Assembly: GCA_022792175.1 (NCBI GenBank)
Contig: JAAWAN010000036.1
Location: forward strand, 57,044-121,043
Source of the DNA: Provencibacterium sp.
GTDB lineage: Bacteria; Bacillota; Clostridia; Oscillospirales; Ruminococcaceae
Length of the DNA: 64,000 nucleotides
Reading direction: 5' to 3'
The notes beneath the pieces were generated by a model. The model was not told the origin of the DNA. It searched no databases and saw only the letters and a list, made by a program, of their open reading frames with translations. Below, piece after piece: positions 52,196 through 63,065 of this stretch. The stretch's first letter is position 1. Each line of letters starts with the position of its first letter. Made by a program: the position numbers and the translations under genes.

Positions 52196-53663
52196 ACTGT
52201 TGGAACGCATGGCGGGAGCCCTGTGCATACTGCTCTCCATTGGGCTTGTCATCCCCCTGGCGGGCATGGCGTTTGCCGCCGAACCGAAAACGGCGGCAAA
52301 GGAGGAAAAGCTCTCCTGTAGCTGCCCTGTCCACTGCGAACCGGGCGCTATTACACTCGGCTGCTCCGCCTGCCGGGCGGATACGGGAGCCTGTACCGGG
52401 AAGGAGGATACTGCTGCGTCAGACCTTTCGCTCAGGATTAGCCCCCCTTCCGGGTGGGCAACGAAAAGCGCCATGGCAACCGTGCGCATTACCGATCTGT
52501 CCGGGAACGGCTTCAAGAGCGCGCAGGTGCGGATAGACAAAAACGGGCACTGGCAGGATATTACGGACGAGCTGGAGGAAAAGGAGGGGCGCTACTCCTG
52601 CCGGGTTGAGCTCTCGGAAAACGGCACGCTCTACCTGAGCGCTGCCGGATACGACGGGAAGGTATATGAAAAATCCCGGTATATCGAGTGCTTTGACCGT
52701 ACCGCGCCGACACTGCGCGCGAGCAGCGACGGGAAGCTGCTGCGGGCAGAGGCAGACGATGCGCTCTCCGGCGTGGCAGCCATCACGATTGATGGCAAGG
52801 CATATACCGAATTGTCAAACGGGACGCTGGACATACCGCTCAGCGAGCTGGACGGCAGCTTTGCACAGTTCTCCATACAGGCGGTGGACAATGCAGGGAA
52901 CAAATCGAAAGCGGTGCTGTTCAAAAACCCGGCCTATCAGGAGCTTGCCGGCAGTCCGGCGCAGGGCAGCAAGCCGGCTTCGGCCCCTTCTTCACCGGCA
53001 GCGTCCGCCCCTGCCGTATCCGTGCCCGCAGTTTCCCCGACCATTGTGGAAACACCTAAGACGGAACCTTCCCATACCGCTGCCCCTCTTACGCCGGATG
53101 GGCAGGGGGAGGTTTTGGACTATGCGGATAAGGACGGCGGCAAGGAGTTTTACACCATCTCCACCCCCGATGAGAATGTCTTCTATCTGGTAATCGACCA
53201 TGAGCGGGATACCGAAAACGTGTATTTCCTGAATGCTGTAACGGAATCGGATTTGATGGCGCTGGCGGTTAAGGAGGAGCCGCCCACAGAATCGGCAATC
53301 CCGGAGCCGGAGCCTGTCTGTAGCTGCAAGAGCCAGTGCCTGCCCGGCGCGGTAGATACCGGCTGCCCGGTCTGTATCCTCAATATGAAGGGCTGCACAG
53401 GTGAACCCGCCCCCATAGACATGCCTGAGCCGGAACCGGAGCCGAAGAAAGAGAAGGAAGGCGGTTCCGGCCTCTTTTTCCTCGTACTGCTTGCGGCATT
53501 AGCGGCAGGCGGGGCGGGATATTACTTTAAAATCTACCTGCCCAAAAAGGAGCTGGACGACGCGGAGGACTTCGACGAGCTGACCGCACCGGAGGAGGAA
53601 ACGGTCAATGAGGATGAAGGCTCTCCGGAGGAATACAGCTACGAGGAGCCGGAGGAGCCCTGA
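52185..53663 (+). CDS. CD1107/DUF4366-family membrane-anchored surface protein
   Basis: 492 residues: signal peptide (about 1-31), a Cys module at about 45-72 (C-x-C-x3-C-x8-C-x2-C-x6-C), a two-part Ig-like ectodomain (about 88-250) with PPSGWATKSAMATVRI and DDALSGVAAITIDG, a Pro/Ala/Ser linker, a second Cys module with identical spacing at about 379-406, a membrane segment (FFLVLLAALAAGGAGYYF) and an acidic cytoplasmic tail. Conserved in the transfer region of Tn1549-type elements, it is probably part of the cell-surface side of the conjugation machine. Its last base pairs overlap an alternative start of the next gene. Confidence 0.85.
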   Translation: MKVKLLERMAGALCILLSIGLVIPLAGMAFAAEPKTAAKEEKLSCSCPVHCEPGAITLGCSACRADTGACTGKEDTAASDLSLRISPPSGWATKSAMATVRITDLSGNGFKSAQVRIDKNGHWQDITDELEEKEGRYSCRVELSENGTLYLSAAGYDGKVYEKSRYIECFDRTAPTLRASSDGKLLRAEADDALSGVAAITIDGKAYTELSNGTLDIPLSELDGSFAQFSIQAVDNAGNKSKAVLFKNPAYQELAGSPAQGSKPASAPSSPAASAPAVSVPAVSPTIVETPKTEPSHTAAPLTPDGQGEVLDYADKDGGKEFYTISTPDENVFYLVIDHERDTENVYFLNAVTESDLMALAVKEEPPTESAIPEPEPVCSCKSQCLPGAVDTGCPVCILNMKGCTGEPAPIDMPEPEPEPKKEKEGGSGLFFLVLLAALAAGGAGYYFKIYLPKKELDDAEDFDELTAPEEETVNEDEGSPEEYSYEEPEEP

Positions 53664-53767
53664 TGTATTTTGGTGAGCCGAAACAGGAAACTGCGCGCCC
53701 GCCGCCCATCCCGGCGGCGGGATATATGCAGGATAACCGCACATTTGAAACAGAAAGGAGACCCGCA

Positions 53768-56700
53768 TTGAGAAAAATACGCAGCCTTATACTCTCATTT
53801 ATCATCCTCTCCCTCTGCTTTGCCCTCCCGGTATTTGCAGAGGAACCTGCGGAAAACGCAGAGCTCGACCAGCAGATCATCGCGCTGCTGGGGAGCGATG
53901 AGGACGGCGGCCATATCTTCACGCTCGACGCCTGGACGCTCTACTGCAAAGAGTATCACGGCATCGAGTGGGACGGCAGCTACCTCAACGAGCGCAACAA
54001 ATATACGCTCGAAAACGGCGAGGAGCTGGTGAGGCCGTTCCTTGAAAAATACGATATCGTCATCCGCTCTGCGGAGGAGCAGCAGGCGGAGTGGGAAGCG
54101 TTCCATCATATGTATTGGGGCGGCAGGCCGATGCGCATGGGCCGCGCAGCCATCCCCAAATCGGTAGTCGTCCCCTGCGAGCGCTGCGGGACGAATATCA
54201 CCATCTATGAGGGCGATTGGACGCGCTCCTGCTATAGCTGTACTTGTGGTGAAACAAACTGTAACCGGCCGGGCATATTTCCGGACGATGATTATGCCGG
54301 TTACGATTGCCGGTATCATAACCATGACAAACAATACAACAAGGAGGCCAAATACTGTCAGTGGCCATATATCACGCAGCATGTCACTCTGCCGGGGCTT
54401 TGGTCGGACAATGGCAGCCCACACACCGATTGGGAGGAAAACTACTGCCCGGATCATGCCTGTAAAAATGCTTTGGCCAGAGGCGCGGGCTGTACCGGAA
54501 AAAGCGCAGACGGCATCGATTACTGCCTGGCCTGCGATGCTTTCTATGGGGACAGCGAACCACCTGCCAGTGTGACCGCCACCCCGGAGGGCGGCTGGCT
54601 GAAAAGGAACAATACCGTTACCTTCAGTGCAACCGACAAGAGCACGCCCATCGAATATAGGGTGCTGAACAGCAGCGGGACGGTGGTGCGCGATTGGAGC
54701 ACCACCGCATCGGCCAGCCTCGGCAATGGGACATATTCGCTCTATGCGCGGGATTCCAAAGGTAACGTATCGGCGGCGAAGAGCTTCACGGTCAATAACG
54801 TCGATACCTCCGCGCCGAACAAACCGACTCTTGCCAAAAGCCCCACCGCCACCTGGTCTAAAACCAATGTAACGGTAACGATCACGCATGGCGCGGATAA
54901 CGGGGTTTCCGGTGTTGCCCGTACTGAATACAGCACCAACGGCGGGACAAGCTGGGCCACCTATTCCAGCGCGCTCACCATCAGCAGCACCACCACCGTG
55001 TATGCAAGGACGGTCGACCGCGCCGGAAACGTTTCGGCCAATGCTTCGTTGCAGGTCAATATTGACAAAACGGCCCCGTCTGCACCGAGGCTCGCTAAGA
55101 GCCCCAATGTGAGCTGGACGAACGCTAACACCACCGTCACCATTACCGCGGGCACCGATACCGGCGGCAGCGGCGTTGCAAGAACGGAGTATTCCACCAA
55201 CGGTGGGACAAGCTGGGCGACCTATTCCAGCGCAATCACGGTTAGCTCGACAACCACCGTATATGCCCGCACGATTGACAACGCAGGCAATGTTTCCGCT
55301 AATGCCTCTGTGCAGGTAAATATTGACAAGACGAAGCCTGCCGCGCCGAAGATTGCGAAAAGCCCCAATGTGAACTGGGCGAATGCGAACGTAAGTGTCA
55401 CCATCACAGCAGGCACTGATACCGGCGGCAGCGGCGTTGCAAGGGCGGAGTATTCCACCAACGGCGGCTCCACCTGGACGGCATATTCCAGTGCTGTAAC
55501 AATCAGCTCTACGACGACGGTACTGGCAAGGACGGTCGATAAGGCGGGCAACGTTTCCGCCAACGCTTCCTTGCAGGTCAACATCGACAAGGCCAAACCC
55601 GCCGCGCCTGCCCTCAGCAAAAATCCCAACAAGGCATGGCATAACGGGGATGTGACGGTATCCATTGCCCATGGCGCGGATACTGGCGGCAGCGGCGTGG
55701 CGCGCACCGAATATAGCCTTAACAATAGCACCTGGCAAACCTATTCCGCCGCACTTACCATCGCCTCCTCGCAGACCGTTTATGCGCGGACGGTTGACAA
55801 TGCGGGGAATGTTTCGGCGACCGCACAGCTCGCCGTCAACATCGACCGTGTGCGGCCGAACGCGCCTGCTTCCGTCACCAAGTCCCCGGCTGCGAACTGG
55901 CATAACGGGAATGTGACGGTCACGGTCGCGCCGGGCGCCGATACCGGCGGGGCGGGGATTGCCCGTACCGAGTACAGCAGCGATAACCAGAACTGGTCCA
56001 CCTACTCCGGGCCGGTTTCGGTCGCTTCCTCGCAAACTATCTATGCCCGCATGGTGGACAACGCAGGCAACATTTCCACCGTTAAATCTGTGGCAGTAAA
56101 TATTGATAAGGATAAGCCCTCGATGCCGCAGCTTGCCAGGAGCCCCGCTGACGAATGGCATAACGGGGATGTGACGGTCACGGTTACTGGCGGCACCGAT
56201 ACCGGAGGTTCCGGCGTTTCCCGGACGGAATATTCCACCAACGGAACGAATTGGACAACCTACACCGAGGCCATTACCGTCGCTTCTACCCAGACGGTTT
56301 ACACCCGGACTTTCGATGTGGCGGGGAATGTGTCTGATACAGCCTCTATCCCGGTAAAGATCGACCGGGTAAAGCCTGCCGCGCCGGTGCTTACCAAGTC
56401 CCCGGCTGCCGAATGGGCAAATGACGATGTGACGGTATCCATCGCTCATGGGACGGACACGGGCAGCGGCCCCGCCCGTACCGAGTACAGCCTCGATAAC
56501 CGGAACTGGCAGGCTTACGATATCCCGCTCACCGTCCGGGAGGATGCAGAGATTTTTGCCCGCACCTGGGACAAAGCAGGCAACCTGTCTGAGGTGTCTT
56601 CGGTTGTTGTGAAAATCGACCGGCAGAAGCCGACAGATCCCTCCATCACGAAATCCCCCAATGTAGAGTGGAGCAAGAACGATGTCACCGTCACGGTAGT

Positions 56701-59700
56701 GGGCGGCACCGACGCTGTCAGCGGCGTGCTGCGCACCGAATATAGCTATGATGGGGAAACCTGGAAAACCTACACCTCCCCGCTGACGGTGGCGGAAACC
56801 AAAACCGTCTATGCCCGCACGCTCGACAAAGCACTCAACGCTTCGGAGGTGGTGCGGCTTCAGGTGAACGTGGACAAGATCGCGCCGCCTGTGCCAAGCC
56901 TTACGAAATCCCCGGCTGGCGCATGGCACAAGGATGATGTAACCGTCACCATCCGGCAGGGAGAAGATACCGGCGGCAGCGGCGGTGTGCTCACCGAGTA
57001 CAGCCTCGATGGCAGGAGCTGGTCGGCATATACCGCGCCGATCACGCTCGAAGAAACCGGGACGGTCTACGCGCGGGCGACCGACGCGGCGGGCAACATC
57101 TCCGCCAGCGGCTCGATTGAGGTCAAAATCGACCGCGAAGCGCCGTCCGCTCCCCGGCTGCAAAAGTCCCCCGATACCATGTGGCACCATGACGATGTAT
57201 CTGTCACTGTCGTTGACGGCAGCGACAAGGGCGGCTCTGACGTTGCCCGCAGCGAGTACAGCTTTGACAACAAAAGCTGGCTGACCGTCAGCGGGCCGGT
57301 CACGGTCGATACCTCCTGCACCTTCTATGGCAGGACGCTCGACAACGCCGGGAATATCTCGGAGGTATCCTCGGTCGAGATAAAGATCGACCGCTCGGAA
57401 CCGGGCAGCCCGGTGATCCACAAAAATCCCAGCGCCGAGTGGAGCAACGGCAGCGTGCGCGTTACCGTGGAGGATTCCCCGGCTACCCCCAGCGGGACGG
57501 TGCGCACCGAGTATAGCTTTAACGGTGAAGATTGGAAGCCCTACACGGAACCACTGCTCATCAAGGAGAACGGGACGCTGCGGGTGCGTACTCTCAACGA
57601 GGCGGGCAGCTACTCACCGATCGTGACTGAGCAGATCCGCATTGATACGGGTAAGCCCTCTGCCCCTTCCTTTAGGAAGACCCCGGCAGCAGGCTGGCAT
57701 AACGGCGATGTGGCGCTCACCATCCTAGATGGCGAGGACGCACTCAGCGGCGTGCTGCGCACCGAGTACACGCTGGACGGCGAGAACTGGCAGCCCTACA
57801 CAGGCCCTCTCACCTTTAAAGAGAGTGCCGACGTGCAGGCGCGCACCATCGACCGGGCCAGCAATATCTCCGATATCGCCTCTATCGAGGTACGGATTGA
57901 CCGGGAAGCGCCGGAGCTGCCGGTGATTACCAAAGCCCCCGGTAGCGAGTGGGCGCAGGGCAATGTGCGCGTCACCATCGCGCACGGCAAGGACGCGGAC
58001 AGCGGCCCCGAAAAGACTGAATACTGCTTTGACGGCAAAAGCTGGGTACAGTACACCGGCCCGCTGACCGTTACGGAAACGAAAACCCTCTATGCAAGGA
58101 CGACCGACAAGGCCGGCAATGTATCCGGCGTGGCGGAGGAAACTATCAAGATTGACAGCGTGCCGCCTACCGTTCCCACCATCACCAAGTCCCCGGATGT
58201 GGCATGGGCGGATGAGCCGGTGACGGTTACGATTACCCCCGGTACTGACGACAACAGCGGCGTGCAGGGAGCGGAGTACAGCTTCGACCGGATTACCTGG
58301 TATCCCTATGAGGAGCCGGTGGAGGTTGACCGCCCGGTTGTCATCTACGCGCGCACCATCGACGAGGCGGGCAACCGCTCGGCAACCATTTCGGTGGATG
58401 TGAATGTGGATATTACCGCGCCGGATGTACCTGAAATCATAAAGAATCCGGCAGCCGATTGGAGCAATGGCGCTGTGACCGTCAGCGTGCGCGCCCCGGA
58501 GGATACCGGCTCCGGCCTACGCTCGGTGGAGATCAAGATTGGCGACGGTGATTGGGAGCCATACACCAAACCGGTTATCCTGAAGGAAACCACCACCGTT
58601 TATGTGCGGGCGACCGACAATGTGGGCAACGTCAGCGAAACAGGCCGGTGCGAGGTCGGGATTGACAATACCCCGCCGGTATTGGAAAGCGTGACGGTCA
58701 AAGAAACTTCAGAGGGCAAGACGGTAGAGGTCAAGGCGAGTGATGAGGGCGGCAGCGGCGTCCGGGAAATCCAGATTAACGGCAGGTCGTATCCCGGTGA
58801 TACCGCTGTCTACATTCCCGGCGAAAACGAGAAAACCATCCGTGTCCAGGTGTTTGACGATGCGGGCAACTGTAGCGATATCGAGACGCGGGACATTATG
58901 CCGCCCATCATCCGCTCGGTGACGGTGAACGAAAGCTGCACCGAGGTGGAAATTTTAGCAGCCGACCAGGGCGGCAGCGGCCTCAAGGGCATTTGGGCAG
59001 GCGGTAAGCTGCACCGCGACAACCCCCTCGCCTATGCAATCCCCGAAGGGACCGAATCGGTCTTTATCCAGGCGGAGGACAACGACGGCAACCGCAGCAT
59101 TGCCAAAGAGTACGATGTCTGCCCGCCGGAGATCACCGGCGTTAAGCTCAGCGCGGACTACACCCAGGCTGTCATTACAGCGGCAGACAAGGGCCCAGCT
59201 GGCGTCAAGGGTATCTATGTGTCAGCGGGTGGGAAAACGCAGTTCTTCTCTGGCAGCACAATCACCTACGATATCCCGGTGCGCACCAAGTCCATCCTCG
59301 TATGGGCGGAGGATAACGACGGGAACGTTGGCAAAGACAGCGCTAAGAGCTATGATGTCACCAATCCCGACCAGACCCCGCCGGTCATTACCGGCCTGAC
59401 CGTCGGCGCGAGCTACAGCAGCGTGACGGTGACGGCACAGGACGAAGGTGGCAGCGGGGTAAAAGGCATCCATGTCAATGATGTCCTTTACCTCGGCGAT
59501 GAAGTCACCTACGACCTTTTGGAGCACGGCGCAAAGCGGGTCAAAGCACAGGCGGAGGACAAGGCAGGCAACCTCTCCGAAACGGTGGAGCGGGATGTCT
59601 GCCGCCCGGTGATTACCGATATCTCGATGGGAAAATATTTTGATGAGGTAACGGTCAAAGCGGCGGATGAAGGCGGTTCCGGCCTCGTTGGGATTTATCT

Positions 59701-61900
59701 CGACGGGGAGTTTACGGCAGGCGATACCGCCAGCTATTCCTTCACCATTGGCGCGAGCGGGCAGGAAGCCATTGAAGCCTATGCGGTGGACGGTGACGGC
59801 AACCGCTCGGAAACGGTACTTATCGACCTGAGCCGCACGGACGAAATGCCGCCTACAATCGAGCGCGCGTTCTTCTCGGCGGACGGGAAAACGCTGATTG
59901 TGCAGGCGTCCGATGAGGGCAGCGGCGTGAAGGGCATTACGGTGAACGGCAAGTTCCTGCCGGGCTCGCTGGTGCTCTATGACGTGCCGGAGGGCGAGCG
60001 GCACTTTGAAATCTTTGCGACCGATTACCAGCTGAACGATTCGGAAGTGGTCATCCGCGAGCTCCCTGAGCCGGATGAGAGCGCGCCGCGCATCGTATCC
60101 GTCATCTTCAGCGAAGACGGAAAATCGGTGACGATCAAGGCAGAAGACGACGGCAGCGGAATAAAGGGGATTGAGATTAACGGCGTATTGATTGCCGGAG
60201 ATGAGGTCACCTATCCACTGAATGGCACCGAGGACAAGCTCACGATCGTCGCGGTGGACAACGCGGGGAACCGCTCAGAGCCGATCATCAAAGAGGTGCC
60301 GGTCATTGACGGCTCTGGTGACGGTGACGGTTCCGGCGACGGTGACGGTTCCGGCGACGGTGACGGCTCCGGTGATGGGGATGGTTCCGGCGACGGCAAC
60401 GGCTCTGGGGACGGCAACGGCTCCGGAGATAACGGCTCCGGAGATGGCAACGGTTCCGGAGATGGCAACGGCTCCGGCGACGGTAACGGCTCTGGCGACG
60501 GTAACGGCTCTGGCGACGGTAACGGTTCCGGCGATGGCAACGGTTCCGGAGATGGCAACGGCTCCGGCGACAGTAACGGCTCTGGCGACGGTAACGGCTC
60601 TGGGGACGGCAACGGTTCCGGAGATGGCAACGGCTCCGGAGATGGCAACGGTTCCGGAGATGGTAACGGCTCCGGAGATGGCGGTAACTCCAGCAGCATT
60701 GGGGCTACCATCAAAATCAAGATCACGCCTCCCCGCGGCTGGAAAACCCGCAGTGCGCGCGTCATAATTGAGGCCGAAGATGCGGATTACGGTATCCAGC
60801 AGCTTGAAGCCCGCGTCGCAGGCGGCGACTGGGAGGATATCACCGATACCGGCTTTATTTCCATCTCGCAAAATACCCGCGTGTATGTCCGGGCAACCAA
60901 CGGGCTGGGGCAGGAGCTGCAAAAATCCAAGACCATCTCCTGCTTTGACAGCGAGGCCCCAACGGTCGCTGTCCGCCAGAATGGCAAGACGGCCCGGATT
61001 ATGGCGCAGGACGAGCTCTCCGGCGTTGCCTACCTGCTCATTGACGGGGCAAAGGTGGATGTAACGGACACAGCGTGGGATGTGAACGATGTGGTGGTGG
61101 ACTATGAGCTGCCTGCGGGAATCAAAACGCTGAGCGTCTATGCAGTGGATAACGCGGGCAACCGCTCCGCTAAAGCTACCCTTGAGGTCGATGCCTCCCT
61201 GCTGGGCGGCGGTTCGGATGATGGCAATCCCGGCAGCAAGCCGGGCGGGAATCCTACCGGGAACAATCCGAATGGGGGCAACCCGAACGGCGGCAGCACA
61301 GGTAATGGCAATCCCGGAGGCGGCAATCCCGGTTCCGGTAAGCCGGACGGCAGCAATCCGGGAGACGGCACAAACGGCGGCCTGCCCAATACCGGCAATC
61401 CGGTTGACGGCAATCCCGGCAGTGGCCAGCAGAAGCCTGAGCAGCCTTCCTCCTTCCGGGGTCAGCCTGAATCTGAAAATGGGAATGACGGCGAAACCGG
61501 TGACGGCTCCCCCTCTGCCGAGGATGGGAAGGTAAAATACATCGTCATCGGCGGCGAGGATGGGCAGCCGCAGAAGCTCTATGAAACCACCTATTACCTC
61601 CCCATCATCAAAATCCCGGTCATGGACGGCATGGAGGCGGAGGAGATTTATGCACTGGTCGAAGCTGCGCTCAGAGCGGCCATGCCCACCAATACCTCCG
61701 GCAGCGGCGGATGCGGCGAGCACTGCATCTGCTGCCAGTGCGTACAGCAGCGCTGCGGGCAGGCAGGGCAGGAAACGGCGGAAACAGAGGCCGGATTTAC
61801 GATTCACTGGCAAACGGTATTGATTGTCCTTCTCATCCTGCTGGTGGTTTGCTTCCTTTTGTATTCGCTGCTTCGCCGGGCGAACAGCCGCGAGGAGTAG
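53768..61900 (+). CDS. Giant Ig-repeat surface protein of the conjugative element
   Basis: About 2,710 residues. Signal peptide ([20 protein letters not shown]), a Cys-rich N-terminal domain with [15 protein letters not shown] and [11 protein letters not shown], one divergent and then fifteen Ig/OmpL47-like repeats of about 86 residues (346-1632), seven shorter repeats of about 75-80 (1633-2180), a Gly-Ser-Asp-Asn hexapeptide run (2182-2305), a module homologous to the CD1107 ectodomain (about 2315-2478), a Gly/Asn/Pro linker, a Cys cluster and a C-terminal membrane segment (about 2683-2703). Likely a long stalk-like adhesin or mating-contact protein. TTG 53768 is chosen: AAAGGAG lies 7 bases upstream and the signal peptide follows; an ATG at 53663 would add 35 residues before it. 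Confidence 0.85.
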   Translation: MRKIRSLILSFIILSLCFALPVFAEEPAENAELDQQIIALLGSDEDGGHIFTLDAWTLYCKEYHGIEWDGSYLNERNKYTLENGEELVRPFLEKYDIVIRSAEEQQAEWEAFHHMYWGGRPMRMGRAAIPKSVVVPCERCGTNITIYEGDWTRSCYSCTCGETNCNRPGIFPDDDYAGYDCRYHNHDKQYNKEAKYCQWPYITQHVTLPGLWSDNGSPHTDWEENYCPDHACKNALARGAGCTGKSADGIDYCLACDAFYGDSEPPASVTATPEGGWLKRNNTVTFSATDKSTPIEYRVLNSSGTVVRDWSTTASASLGNGTYSLYARDSKGNVSAAKSFTVNNVDTSAPNKPTLAKSPTATWSKTNVTVTITHGADNGVSGVARTEYSTNGGTSWATYSSALTISSTTTVYARTVDRAGNVSANASLQVNIDKTAPSAPRLAKSPNVSWTNANTTVTITAGTDTGGSGVARTEYSTNGGTSWATYSSAITVSSTTTVYARTIDNAGNVSANASVQVNIDKTKPAAPKIAKSPNVNWANANVSVTITAGTDTGGSGVARAEYSTNGGSTWTAYSSAVTISSTTTVLARTVDKAGNVSANASLQVNIDKAKPAAPALSKNPNKAWHNGDVTVSIAHGADTGGSGVARTEYSLNNSTWQTYSAALTIASSQTVYARTVDNAGNVSATAQLAVNIDRVRPNAPASVTKSPAANWHNGNVTVTVAPGADTGGAGIARTEYSSDNQNWSTYSGPVSVASSQTIYARMVDNAGNISTVKSVAVNIDKDKPSMPQLARSPADEWHNGDVTVTVTGGTDTGGSGVSRTEYSTNGTNWTTYTEAITVASTQTVYTRTFDVAGNVSDTASIPVKIDRVKPAAPVLTKSPAAEWANDDVTVSIAHGTDTGSGPARTEYSLDNRNWQAYDIPLTVREDAEIFARTWDKAGNLSEVSSVVVKIDRQKPTDPSITKSPNVEWSKNDVTVTVVGGTDAVSGVLRTEYSYDGETWKTYTSPLTVAETKTVYARTLDKALNASEVVRLQVNVDKIAPPVPSLTKSPAGAWHKDDVTVTIRQGEDTGGSGGVLTEYSLDGRSWSAYTAPITLEETGTVYARATDAAGNISASGSIEVKIDREAPSAPRLQKSPDTMWHHDDVSVTVVDGSDKGGSDVARSEYSFDNKSWLTVSGPVTVDTSCTFYGRTLDNAGNISEVSSVEIKIDRSEPGSPVIHKNPSAEWSNGSVRVTVEDSPATPSGTVRTEYSFNGEDWKPYTEPLLIKENGTLRVRTLNEAGSYSPIVTEQIRIDTGKPSAPSFRKTPAAGWHNGDVALTILDGEDALSGVLRTEYTLDGENWQPYTGPLTFKESADVQARTIDRASNISDIASIEVRIDREAPELPVITKAPGSEWAQGNVRVTIAHGKDADSGPEKTEYCFDGKSWVQYTGPLTVTETKTLYARTTDKAGNVSGVAEETIKIDSVPPTVPTITKSPDVAWADEPVTVTITPGTDDNSGVQGAEYSFDRITWYPYEEPVEVDRPVVIYARTIDEAGNRSATISVDVNVDITAPDVPEIIKNPAADWSNGAVTVSVRAPEDTGSGLRSVEIKIGDGDWEPYTKPVILKETTTVYVRATDNVGNVSETGRCEVGIDNTPPVLESVTVKETSEGKTVEVKASDEGGSGVREIQINGRSYPGDTAVYIPGENEKTIRVQVFDDAGNCSDIETRDIMPPIIRSVTVNESCTEVEILAADQGGSGLKGIWAGGKLHRDNPLAYAIPEGTESVFIQAEDNDGNRSIAKEYDVCPPEITGVKLSADYTQAVITAADKGPAGVKGIYVSAGGKTQFFSGSTITYDIPVRTKSILVWAEDNDGNVGKDSAKSYDVTNPDQTPPVITGLTVGASYSSVTVTAQDEGGSGVKGIHVNDVLYLGDEVTYDLLEHGAKRVKAQAEDKAGNLSETVERDVCRPVITDISMGKYFDEVTVKAADEGGSGLVGIYLDGEFTAGDTASYSFTIGASGQEAIEAYAVDGDGNRSETVLIDLSRTDEMPPTIERAFFSADGKTLIVQASDEGSGVKGITVNGKFLPGSLVLYDVPEGERHFEIFATDYQLNDSEVVIRELPEPDESAPRIVSVIFSEDGKSVTIKAEDDGSGIKGIEINGVLIAGDEVTYPLNGTEDKLTIVAVDNAGNRSEPIIKEVPVIDGSGDGDGSGDGDGSGDGDGSGDGDGSGDGNGSGDGNGSGDNGSGDGNGSGDGNGSGDGNGSGDGNGSGDGNGSGDGNGSGDGNGSGDSNGSGDGNGSGDGNGSGDGNGSGDGNGSGDGNGSGDGGNSSSIGATIKIKITPPRGWKTRSARVIIEAEDADYGIQQLEARVAGGDWEDITDTGFISISQNTRVYVRATNGLGQELQKSKTISCFDSEAPTVAVRQNGKTARIMAQDELSGVAYLLIDGAKVDVTDTAWDVNDVVVDYELPAGIKTLSVYAVDNAGNRSAKATLEVDASLLGGGSDDGNPGSKPGGNPTGNNPNGGNPNGGSTGNGNPGGGNPGSGKPDGSNPGDGTNGGLPNTGNPVDGNPGSGQQKPEQPSSFRGQPESENGNDGETGDGSPSAEDGKVKYIVIGGEDGQPQKLYETTYYLPIIKIPVMDGMEAEEIYALVEAALRAAMPTNTSGSGGCGEHCICCQCVQQRCGQAGQETAETEAGFTIHWQTVLIVLLILLVVCFLLYSLLRRANSREE
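54803..58663 (+). repeat. Fifteen Ig/OmpL47-like coding repeats of about 257 bases
   Basis: Each unit starts with D[KR]xxPxxPxxxKSP, has W..[GN]DVTVT, a [15 protein letters not shown] core and ends YARTxDxAGNVS. Units 1-4 are the most alike, including long stretches of near-identical DNA around TGGGCGACCTATTCCAGCGC, which suggests recent duplication. Later units are more divergent. Confidence 0.9.
60311..60690 (+). repeat. Tandem 18-bp repeat coding GSGDG(N/D)
   Basis: About 20 copies of an 18-base unit (like GGCTCCGGAGATGGCAAC). First units encode GSGDGD, later ones GSGDGN, with one GSGDSN and one short five-residue unit (GSGDN). Wobble bases vary between copies, so many changes are silent: the protein sequence is conserved more than the DNA. 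Likely a flexible, acidic, possibly Ca2+-attracting linker. Confidence 0.9.
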
Positions 61901-61906
61901 CCTTTT

Positions 61907-61946
61907 AATCCGTTGTAAAAACCGACATTTAGCAACGGATTCTTTG
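61907..61946 (+). terminator. Terminator after the giant surface protein gene
   Basis: AATCCGTTG (61907-61915) pairs with CAACGGATT (61933-61941), followed by CTTTG. Short T-run, moderate strength. Confidence 0.55.
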
Positions 61947-61967
61947 TACGTTCAATAAGGAGGGTAC

Positions 61968-62006
61968 ATGAAAAAACATATCCCCAAAAGTGGGCAGCCG
62001 CCGTAG
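61968..62006 (+). CDS. Twelve-codon ORF running into a terminator hairpin
   Basis: ATG 61968 has AAGGAGGG just upstream and gives MKKHIPKSGQPP then TAG (62004-62006). The end of the reading frame overlaps the first arm of the hairpin at 61992-62020. Either a leader peptide that controls the downstream gene or the start of a deleted gene. It has no recognisable function. Confidence 0.4.
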   Translation: MKKHIPKSGQPP

Positions 62007-62024
62007 CCGGGCGGCTGCCCTTTT
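61992..62024 (+). terminator. Terminator or attenuator hairpin before the secreted protein gene
   Basis: GGGCAGCCGCC (61992-62002) pairs perfectly with GGCGGCTGCCC (62010-62020), followed by TTTTGCCC. It lies 50 bases before the next gene. Confidence 0.7.
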
Positions 62025-62075
62025 GCCCTGTACACACAGATATCATCAATAAAATAGAAATGAGGAACCAGATAT

Positions 62076-62999
62076 ATGAAACGAGTAGTTGCTTTTGCTT
62101 TAGGCGCTATGATGGCGCTCTCCCTTGCTACCAGCGCGCTTGCTGCGCAGCCCCTTTCGCTTCAACTCAAAAACCAGGCCACTATCGGAATCAGCGGCGG
62201 CCAGGATACGATGGTGGAAACGAAACTCGTCAAATATGGCGGCGAGGATACCGCCAAAATCCGGATTGACGCGCCGGAGGCTTACGGCGAGCTGCGCCTG
62301 CGGGATAAGGATATCCTTGTGGGGGATGAGGTCATCAAAAGCATTTCCTACCGGGACGGCATATTGACCGTAAAGCCCAAATTCCCGACGGATATGGAGG
62401 AACCGGAAAACTTCGTGATCGACACGCTCTTTACCGGCAAAGACAACAGCCAGTCCTTTAAGGTGCGTGTCACCGGTACGGTCTTTATCCAGTCTTCCCC
62501 CGCGGCCGCGCCCGGCAGCTTCAAGGAGAAGCAGTGTGTGGTTGTCGATTTCGAGCTAAACGACGGCGACATTATCCGTTTTCGTGGCGGTCAGCTGGAA
62601 ACACAGGAGCTGGAAAGCGGCATTGCCAACCTGGATATCAGCTACACCGAGCCGCAGGGCGTAAACTTTGAAGGGAAGCTGCTGCACAGCGTCCACTTTA
62701 TAGCCAACCCCCGCCTCGACCGCGCCATCCTCGTCAGCTTTGAGGCAGACACGGGAAACGTCCTCTATGAGGTGAAAAACGGCAAGGCGGTGAAGCTGTC
62801 CGCTAAATATGCGGCGAAAGACGGGTTTCTTCAGTTCAAAACCAACCGCCTCGGCCAGTATGTGCTGCTCAGCGGGGAGCTGACGGATACGGCTGCGGAC
62901 AAGGGTGCGAACAGCGTCCCCACTATCAAGCCCGCCGCACCGGTACAGAACAACCCGGAAAAACAGAATCCCATGACCGGCGCATATCCCCTGTTTTAA
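62076..62999 (+). CDS. Secreted protein of the conjugative element, function unknown
   Basis: 307 residues with a signal peptide (VVAFALGAMMALSLATSALA). The body is beta-rich (GELRLRDKDILVGDEVIKSI; VVVDFELNDGDIIRFRGGQL; GFLQFKTNRLGQYVLLSGEL). It ends in a Pro/Asn-rich tail (EKQNPMTGAYPLF) with no anchor. The family is not recognised. The C-terminal FKTNRLGQYVLLSG pattern resembles surface-protein modules in gut Firmicutes. It is placed between the giant surface protein and the HD-GYP gene. Confidence 0.75.
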   Translation: MKRVVAFALGAMMALSLATSALAAQPLSLQLKNQATIGISGGQDTMVETKLVKYGGEDTAKIRIDAPEAYGELRLRDKDILVGDEVIKSISYRDGILTVKPKFPTDMEEPENFVIDTLFTGKDNSQSFKVRVTGTVFIQSSPAAAPGSFKEKQCVVVDFELNDGDIIRFRGGQLETQELESGIANLDISYTEPQGVNFEGKLLHSVHFIANPRLDRAILVSFEADTGNVLYEVKNGKAVKLSAKYAAKDGFLQFKTNRLGQYVLLSGELTDTAADKGANSVPTIKPAAPVQNNPEKQNPMTGAYPLF

Positions 63000-63013
63000 A
63001 TATACGTTATCTG

Positions 63014-63042
63014 TTCCCGGACGGCTGCTAGCCGTCCGGGAA
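63014..63042. terminator. Perfect 13-bp hairpin before the HD-GYP gene
   Basis: TTCCCGGACGGCT (63014-63026) and AGCCGTCCGGGAA (63030-63042) around GCT. There is no T-run, so it may act as an mRNA 3' stabiliser or weak terminator. Confidence 0.5.
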
Positions 63043-63065
63043 TCTCTATAAAGGAAGGTGACCGA

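Noticed and set aside
53795..57421. Antisense open frame of about 1,200 codons opposite the giant surface protein gene
   Set aside because: It is an artefact of repeated, GC-rich codons: its translation has no domain, signal or ribosome binding site, and the + strand has a full domain structure.
60311..60690. Tandem repeat considered as a CRISPR array
   Set aside because: Units are contiguous 18-base codon repeats without spacers, within one open reading frame.
60211..60765. Antisense SPEPLP-repeat frame and a parallel frame rich in ATAT/Pro on the 18-bp repeat
   Set aside because: All frames of an 18-base tandem repeat stay open together; only the GSGDGN frame joins conserved domains on both sides.
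61384..61398. LPNTG sequence (sortase-like) in the giant protein's linker
   Set aside because: It is about 170 residues from the C-terminus, inside a Gly/Asn/Pro-rich stretch, and not followed by a hydrophobic segment and basic tail. The protein has its own C-terminal membrane anchor. Probably a chance match.
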